64,000 nt of DNA from Streptomyces sp. M41(2017) (GTDB lineage: Bacteria > Actinomycetota > Actinomycetes > Streptomycetales > Streptomycetaceae): contig NZ_MWFK01000001.1 in assembly GCF_002078175.1 (NCBI RefSeq), positions 5,456,001 to 5,520,000 on the forward strand. The letters run 5' to 3'. The translations under genes were made by a program, and so were the position numbers. Below the pieces are notes generated by a model. That model saw only the letters and a program-made list of their open reading frames with translations, made no database searches and was not told the origin of the DNA. Below, piece after piece: positions 59,762 to 64,000 of this stretch; position 1 is the first letter of the stretch, and every line of letters begins with the position of its first letter.

Positions 59762-60703
59762 TCAGCCCTTGACGGCGCCCTGCATGATTCCGCCGACGAT
59801 CTGGCGGCCGAAGACGACGAACATCACGAGCAGGGGCAGCGTGCCGAGCAGCGCGCCTGCCATGATCAGCGACTGGTCGCGGACGTATCCCGCGCTCAGC
59901 TGCGTGAGGGCGACGGGCACCGTCGGATTGGTCATGTCGAGGACGATGAACGGCCAGAAGAAGTCGTTCCAGGCGTGCACGAACGTGATCATGAACAGTA
60001 CGGCCATGGGAGCGCGGGCGATGGGCAGCACGATGCTCCAGAAGATGCGCAGGGAGTGTGCACCGTCCACGCGGCCGGCCTCGACGAGTTCGTCGGGGAG
60101 CGCCTCGGTCAGGTACTGCCGCATGAAGAACACCCCGACGGCGCTGACGAGGGTGGGGAAGATGACGGCGGGCAGCTTCTGCCCCCAGCCCAGCTCCGCC
60201 ATCATCATGAACAGCGGGACGACGCCGAGTTGGGGCGGCACCATCATGGTGCCGATCACGAGCATGAGCAGGATGTTGCGGCCCTTGAAGCGGAGTTTGG
60301 CGAACGCGAAACCCGCCAGCGTGGCGAAAAGGACGGTGGACAGGGAGATCACCCCGGCCACGATCAGGCTGTTGAGCATGGCCTTGCCCAATGCGGCGTC
60401 CTGCCAGGCCTTGACGAGGTTGTCGAGCAGGTGGGGGCCGGGCAGGAACGGCGGGGGCGTCTGGGTGACGCGCGTGTTGTCGGTCGACGCCGCCACCATC
60501 GTCCAGTACAGCGGGAAGAGGGAGAACAGCGCCGCGATCCCCAGCAGGATGTAGGCGACCGGGCCCGCGTGATGCTGGCGTCCGGCACCCGGGTGCCGGA
60601 AGAGCCGCCGGCCCTGTCCACCCGGTGCCGTGTTCCTGCGCGTTCTCGGTGCGGTCCTGGGGGGCGCGTCCGCCGTACGGACCGGGATGCTGTCTGTGGT
60701 CAT
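59762..60703 (-). CDS. Sugar ABC transporter permease (CebG/MalG type)
   Basis: 313 aa from ATG 60703. Six membrane helices after a basic N-terminus (ISLSTVLFATLAGFAFAKLR, PALVSAVGVFFMRQYLTEAL). The EAA-loop is DELVEAGRVDGAHSLRIFWS, typical of MalG-type inner-membrane permeases. It follows the other permease gene after a 13-base gap. No ATPase gene is in the operon; Streptomyces sugar importers of this class generally use the shared ATPase MsiK encoded elsewhere. Confidence 0.92.
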   Translation of the reverse strand: MTTDSIPVRTADAPPRTAPRTRRNTAPGGQGRRLFRHPGAGRQHHAGPVAYILLGIAALFSLFPLYWTMVAASTDNTRVTQTPPPFLPGPHLLDNLVKAWQDAALGKAMLNSLIVAGVISLSTVLFATLAGFAFAKLRFKGRNILLMLVIGTMMVPPQLGVVPLFMMMAELGWGQKLPAVIFPTLVSAVGVFFMRQYLTEALPDELVEAGRVDGAHSLRIFWSIVLPIARAPMAVLFMITFVHAWNDFFWPFIVLDMTNPTVPVALTQLSAGYVRDQSLIMAGALLGTLPLLVMFVVFGRQIVGGIMQGAVKG

Positions 60704-60716
60704 GGGGATCTCCCGG

Positions 60717-61712
60717 TCACGCCCTGCGCGCGAGGACGCGCCTGACGACTTGTTGGACGATGAACACGGCGATGAGCAGGAGGAACATCGCCCAGGCGAC
60801 CGTGGCGGCCCGGCCCATCTGGTAGTTCTTCCAGCCCTCCTCGTACAGCAGCAGTCCCAGCGTCTGGTACTGGTTGTCGGCTCCTCCGGTGATGCCGTTC
60901 GGGCCCTGGCCGAAGATCAGGGGTTCACCGAAGAGCTGTGTGGCACCGATCGTGGACAGGACGATGGTGAACACGATGGTGGAGCGGATGCCGGGCACGG
61001 TGACCTTGAGGAACTGCTGCCAGCGTGAGGCGCCGTCGATCGCCGCGGCCTCGTAGCGGTCGCGGGGGATCGCCTGCATCGCCGCCAGGTACAGCAGGGC
61101 GTTGTAACCGGTCCAGCGCCAGATGACGATCGTGGAGATCGCCGTCTGCGCCGCCCACTTGTTGTTCTCCCAGTCGATGTTGTCGACGCCGACGAGGCTC
61201 AGCATCCAGTTGATCATGCCGAAGTCGCGTTCGAAGAGCATGGTGAACACCAGGGCGGCGGCGCCCACCGACGTGGCGTAGGGCGTCAGGGCGGCGACGC
61301 GGAAGAACGTGGAGCCGCGCAGCCGGTAGTTGAGCAGGTGGGCGAGTCCCAGGGCCATCATCAGCTGCGGCATGGTCGACAGCACGCCGATGGTGATCGT
61401 GTTGAACAGTGCGTTCCAGAAGCGGTCGTCGTCCCACAGGGCCGTGTAGTTGTCGAAGCCGACCCATTCCATGACGTTCAGGGTCGACAGTTCGACGCGG
61501 TGCAGGGAGATCCACGAGGTGTAGACGAGCGGGTAGAAGCTGAAGGCGGCGAAGACGATGAAGAACGGGGCGACGAAGGCGTAGGGCGCGCCGCGCACGT
61601 CGAGGCGATGCAGCAGCGTACGGCGCCGAAAACCGTCCTCGCCGGTGCCGTTCGCGGCCGGCAGGGCGTGGCCCGGGGCTCCGTCAGGAGGTGTCGAGGT
61701 GGAGATGGCCAC
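60717..61712 (-). CDS. Sugar ABC transporter permease (CebF/MalF type)
   Basis: 331 aa from GTG 61712 (frame also open from GTG 61751). The chosen start has AGGAAGG upstream, folded in a hairpin. N-terminal helix APYAFVAPFFIVFAAFSFY, and the EAA-loop DRYEAAAIDGASRWQQFLKV. It pairs with the CebG-type protein to form the membrane channel for a disaccharide. Confidence 0.9.
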   Translation of the reverse strand: MAISTSTPPDGAPGHALPAANGTGEDGFRRRTLLHRLDVRGAPYAFVAPFFIVFAAFSFYPLVYTSWISLHRVELSTLNVMEWVGFDNYTALWDDDRFWNALFNTITIGVLSTMPQLMMALGLAHLLNYRLRGSTFFRVAALTPYATSVGAAALVFTMLFERDFGMINWMLSLVGVDNIDWENNKWAAQTAISTIVIWRWTGYNALLYLAAMQAIPRDRYEAAAIDGASRWQQFLKVTVPGIRSTIVFTIVLSTIGATQLFGEPLIFGQGPNGITGGADNQYQTLGLLLYEEGWKNYQMGRAATVAWAMFLLLIAVFIVQQVVRRVLARRA

Positions 61713-61713
61713 C

Positions 61714-61728
61714 GGAAGGGGTCCTTCC
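61714..61728 (-). promoter_or_regulatory. Hairpin covering the ribosome binding site of the CebF-type gene
   Basis: GGAAGG (61714-61719) and CCTTCC (61723-61728) pair around 3 bases. On the transcript the same stem contains the ribosome binding site AGGAAGG, two bases from the GTG 61712. Confidence 0.45.
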
Positions 61729-61826
61729 TGGAGAGTGTGAGAAGCGGACACGGGCCGGCCCGGCGGCCCGCGCGGGCCGTGCGGGGGACGCCGGGCGGTA
61801 CGGCGGTTGGGCAGCGGTGCCGACGG

Positions 61827-63140
61827 TCAGCCGGCGGCCTTCTCGATGCGCTCGTCAGTGGTCTTCCACGCGTCGTTCGGGCTCTTGTCCTGCGCTTCGA
61901 TCAAGGTCAGGCCCTGCGAGAAGATGTCCTTGATGGTGCCGTCCTTGCGGCCCAGCACCTGCTCGTCGGGGATCTCCTTGGCCGCGGCGCCGAAGATCCG
62001 GCCGATGGGTGCGCCGCTGAAGTAGGACGACGTGGCGTCGACGACGTCCGGCATCTCCAGCGCGGTCTGCGACGAGGGGAAGTTGCCGATCTTCTTGAAG
62101 AGGTAGGCCTGCTGTTCGGGGGCCGTGAGCCAGGCCACCAGCTCCTGCGCCTCCTTCTTCACGGGGCTCTTCTCCATGACGCCGAGGAACGATCCGCCCC
62201 AGTTGGCGCCCTGCGGAGCCTTCGCGACGTCCCACTTGCCCTTGTTCTTCGGCCCGGCCTTCTCGCTGATGTGCGCGAGCATCCACGCCGGGCAGACGGT
62301 GGTGGCGAAGGTGCTGTTGGCCAGGCCGGGGTCCCAACCGGGCTGGAACTGGCGGAGCTTGGCGGTGAGACCGGAGGTGGCCGCCTTGGAGGCCAGTTTC
62401 CAGGCGTCCTTCACGACAGGGTTGGAGGCATAGATCAGCTTGCCCTGCTTGTCGTAGAACTGCTCGGAGTGGCCGTAGATCATGGCGTTGAACAGTCCGC
62501 TGGAGCTGTCCATGAACGCGACCTTGCCGTCCTTGGACCCCTGCTTGAACTGCTTGCCCGCATCGACGTACTTGGACCAGTCGCCCTCCCACAGCTCGGC
62601 GACCTCGTCACGGTCGGTCGGCAGGCCCGCCTGCTCGAAGAGGTCCTTGCGGTAGCAGACCGCCATCGGACCGATGTCGGTGCCGAGGCCGATGACCTTC
62701 TTGTCCTTGGTGGTGACCTGGCTCTGCTTCCACGGCAGAAAGTGGTCCGTGCCGGACACGCCGGCGAGGTCGACGAAGTTGTCCTTCTGGGTGTCGGCCA
62801 GTTCCTTGGCCCGGCCTATCTCTATGCCCTGGATGTCCTTGAGCCCGCTGCCCGCGGCCAGGTGGGTCTGCAGCGCTGTGTAGTAGGTCTGTTCGTCACC
62901 GGCGACGTCGGCCTTGATGACGACGTCCGGATGCTCCTTCATGTACTTGTCGAGCAGCCCGGTCTCCTTGAAGCCCATGACGCCGAACAGCCCCATGGTG
63001 ATGGTGACCTTGCCGTCCTTCCTGCCCCCGCCCGTCCCGCCGCTGTCGCTGCTCCCGCAGCCCACGACCAGGCCGAGAGCCGACACGACCGATACGGCGG
63101 CCACGGCTCGTGTACGCAACTTCCTTTGGGCCTTGTCCAT
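61827..63140 (-). CDS. Sugar ABC transporter binding lipoprotein (CebE type)
   Basis: 437 aa from ATG 63140 with AGGAGG upstream. Signal peptide with lipobox: RTRAVAAVSVVSALGLVVGC, Cys28 lipidated and followed by the SSDSGGTGGG linker. Family 1 binding-protein features: TITMGLFGVMGFKETG, VIGLGTDIGPMAVCYRKDLF, and WLTAPEQQAYLFKKIGNFPS. It delivers the sugar to the two permeases. First gene of the operon, divergent from the LacI-family gene. Confidence 0.92.
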   Translation of the reverse strand: MDKAQRKLRTRAVAAVSVVSALGLVVGCGSSDSGGTGGGRKDGKVTITMGLFGVMGFKETGLLDKYMKEHPDVVIKADVAGDEQTYYTALQTHLAAGSGLKDIQGIEIGRAKELADTQKDNFVDLAGVSGTDHFLPWKQSQVTTKDKKVIGLGTDIGPMAVCYRKDLFEQAGLPTDRDEVAELWEGDWSKYVDAGKQFKQGSKDGKVAFMDSSSGLFNAMIYGHSEQFYDKQGKLIYASNPVVKDAWKLASKAATSGLTAKLRQFQPGWDPGLANSTFATTVCPAWMLAHISEKAGPKNKGKWDVAKAPQGANWGGSFLGVMEKSPVKKEAQELVAWLTAPEQQAYLFKKIGNFPSSQTALEMPDVVDATSSYFSGAPIGRIFGAAAKEIPDEQVLGRKDGTIKDIFSQGLTLIEAQDKSPNDAWKTTDERIEKAAG

Positions 63141-63218
63141 TTCGTCCTCCTAGCGGCGGCGCTGACGCACCGGAGCTCGGGCCCCACGGTCCGCTCCGCG
63201 AGTCCCGATATGTCCCGG

Positions 63219-63232
63219 TGGGTACGTTCCCA
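63219..63232. promoter_or_regulatory. Operator-like site 1, TGGGTACGTTCCCA
   Basis: A near-palindrome agreeing at 11 of 14 positions with the CebR consensus TGGGAGCGCTCCCA. It overlaps TTGGGA on the minus strand, a possible -35 for the transporter operon. Confidence 0.6.
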
Positions 63233-63240
63233 ACATGTGG

Positions 63241-63254
63241 TGGGAACGTGCCCA
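63241..63254. promoter_or_regulatory. Operator-like site 2, TGGGAACGTGCCCA
   Basis: A second 14-bp near-palindrome, 22 bases centre-to-centre from site 1, so two repressor dimers would lie on the same face of the DNA. It also matches 11 of 14 CebR positions. Confidence 0.6.
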
Positions 63255-63425
63255 CTCAAGGCCCCGAAGCGTGGCGGCCCCCTGAGGTTCCTGTCAAGAA
63301 GGTGAATCCAGTTCGTTGCGGAACGATGTCGCGCCCGCGCGCCGGGGCCTTCCGGGAGCCTGGGGAGGGTCTGGCACAATGCGCAGGTGAAAGCCGGTGG
63401 AACGGCGCGCGAGCGAGGAGATGCC

Positions 63426-64000
63426 ATGGGGGGCAGGCAACGCCCGACCATCAAGACCGTGGCCGCCCGCGCCGGTGTCGGACGCACCACGGTTTCACGA
63501 GTCATCAATGGCTCCGAACTCGTCAGCGAGAAGGCGAGGGCCGCCGTACTCGCCGCCATCGCCGAGCTGAACTACGTCCCGAACTCGGTCGCCCGGGGAC
63601 TGGTGACGAGCCGGACCAACTCCGTCGCCCTGGTCATTCCCGAGTCGGAGAGCCGACTGGGCTCCGAGCCCTACTTCTCGGCCGTCATCCGCGGGGTCAG
63701 CACCGCGCTGGCCGAGACCCGGACGCAGCTGCAACTCGTCCTCGTACGCGATCAGGCCGAGCGGGACCAGCTCACCGAGTCGGTGGCCGAGCGACGGGTG
63801 GACGGCGTACTCCTCGTCTCGGTGCACGAACACGATCCGCTGCCGGGGCTGTTGGAGGACATGGGCCTGCCCACGGTGCTCGCCGGGCGCCGCTCGCCCG
63901 AGGAGTCGCTCAGCCACGTGCACTCCGACAACGCGGGTGGAGCCGCGGCCGCCGTCGAGCACCTGCTCGGCCGGGGACGCCGGACGATCGGCACGATCAG
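63426..64000 (+). CDS. LacI-family repressor (CebR-type), C-terminus beyond window edge
   Basis: 191 codons from ATG 63426 (GAGGAG upstream), open to the right edge, so partial. The LacI HTH begins IKTVAARAGVGRTTVSRVIN with hinge NYVPNSVARGLVTSRTNSVA, followed by the sugar-binding periplasmic-like domain (VIPESESRLGSEPYFSAVIR, RRVDGVLLVSVHEHDP). Located divergent from the binding protein gene with two operator-like sites between, it is the expected repressor of this operon, induced by the transported sugar. Confidence 0.9.
   Translation, partial: MGGRQRPTIKTVAARAGVGRTTVSRVINGSELVSEKARAAVLAAIAELNYVPNSVARGLVTSRTNSVALVIPESESRLGSEPYFSAVIRGVSTALAETRTQLQLVLVRDQAERDQLTESVAERRVDGVLLVSVHEHDPLPGLLEDMGLPTVLAGRRSPEESLSHVHSDNAGGAAAAVEHLLGRGRRTIGTI

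Noticed and set aside
58020..60554. 844-codon plus-strand frame
   Set aside because: Antisense to the GH1 and permease genes, which have unambiguous motifs.
61338..63305. 655-codon plus-strand frame
   Set aside because: Antisense to the permease and binding lipoprotein genes.

Overview
The window looks like a stretch of a Streptomyces (or close relative) chromosome, probably outside the most conserved core. The evidence is high GC with G/C-rich third codon positions, many GTG starts, 4-nt ATGA/GTGA stop-start overlaps, several probably leaderless genes, a WhiB protein, coenzyme F420 enzymes, a stressosome module, a DasR-type chitinase operator and a cellobiose-type ABC/beta-glucosidase operon. 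No rRNA, tRNA, CRISPR array or complete insertion sequence was seen.

Region 1 (1-6.3 kb): a translationally coupled pair of NUDIX fusions on the minus strand (ASCH-NUDIX, then a SAM methyltransferase-NUDIX protein that runs off the left edge), a CPA1 Na+/H+ antiporter, an uncharacterised protein, a decayed maleylpyruvate-isomerase C-terminal-type pseudogene and an alpha/beta hydrolase.

Region 2 (6.6-24.9 kb): the most striking part, a long plus-strand catabolic island. It opens with IclR and TetR regulators, a leader-peptide-free NMT1/THI5-like binding protein and a muconolactone-isomerase-like protein. The next block, behind a good promoter, encodes a CaiB/BaiF CoA-transferase, an LLM-class F420 oxidoreductase, an aldehyde dehydrogenase, an acyl-CoA synthetase and a VOC protein, and it ends at a very long hairpin. 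A tightly overlapping block follows: NADPH:F420 reductase, NIPSNAP protein, a second LLM oxidoreductase, enoyl-CoA hydratase, acyl-CoA dehydrogenase, FO synthase (fbiC), the F420 guanylyltransferase (fbiD) and an SDR. Together these form a pathway (oxidation, acid activation, beta-oxidation-like steps) that carries its own F420 reduction and part of F420 biosynthesis. The substrate cannot be read from the sequence.

Region 3 (25-36.9 kb): mostly small membrane, secreted and uncharacterised proteins, with a zinc-independent ADH, an ArsR-VOC operon with a clear operator/promoter, a GNAT and a VOC protein.

Region 4 (37.2-45.1 kb): an RsbR-RsbS-RsbT-phosphatase-phosphatase operon, every junction overlapping by 4 nt, behind a sequence that fits the Streptomyces sigma-B promoter consensus. 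A fatty-acid desaturase/ferredoxin-reductase pair follows, divergent from a PucR-type regulator.

Region 5 (45.3-58.1 kb): a DinB/MDMPI-type protein, a NIPSNAP protein, a GH18 chitinase with a DasR-like box and a strong terminator, several uncharacterised genes (one with an in-frame amber codon before a cysteine-rich tail), a serpin, a truncated amino-acid permease, a K+ channel, a cold-shock protein, TspO, a PAP2 membrane protein and a WhiB protein.

Region 6 (58.2-64 kb): GH1 beta-glucosidase, two sugar ABC permeases and a lipoprotein binding protein, divergent from a LacI-family repressor that runs off the right edge. Two 14-bp operator-like sites lie between them, matching the layout of the ceb cellobiose operon.
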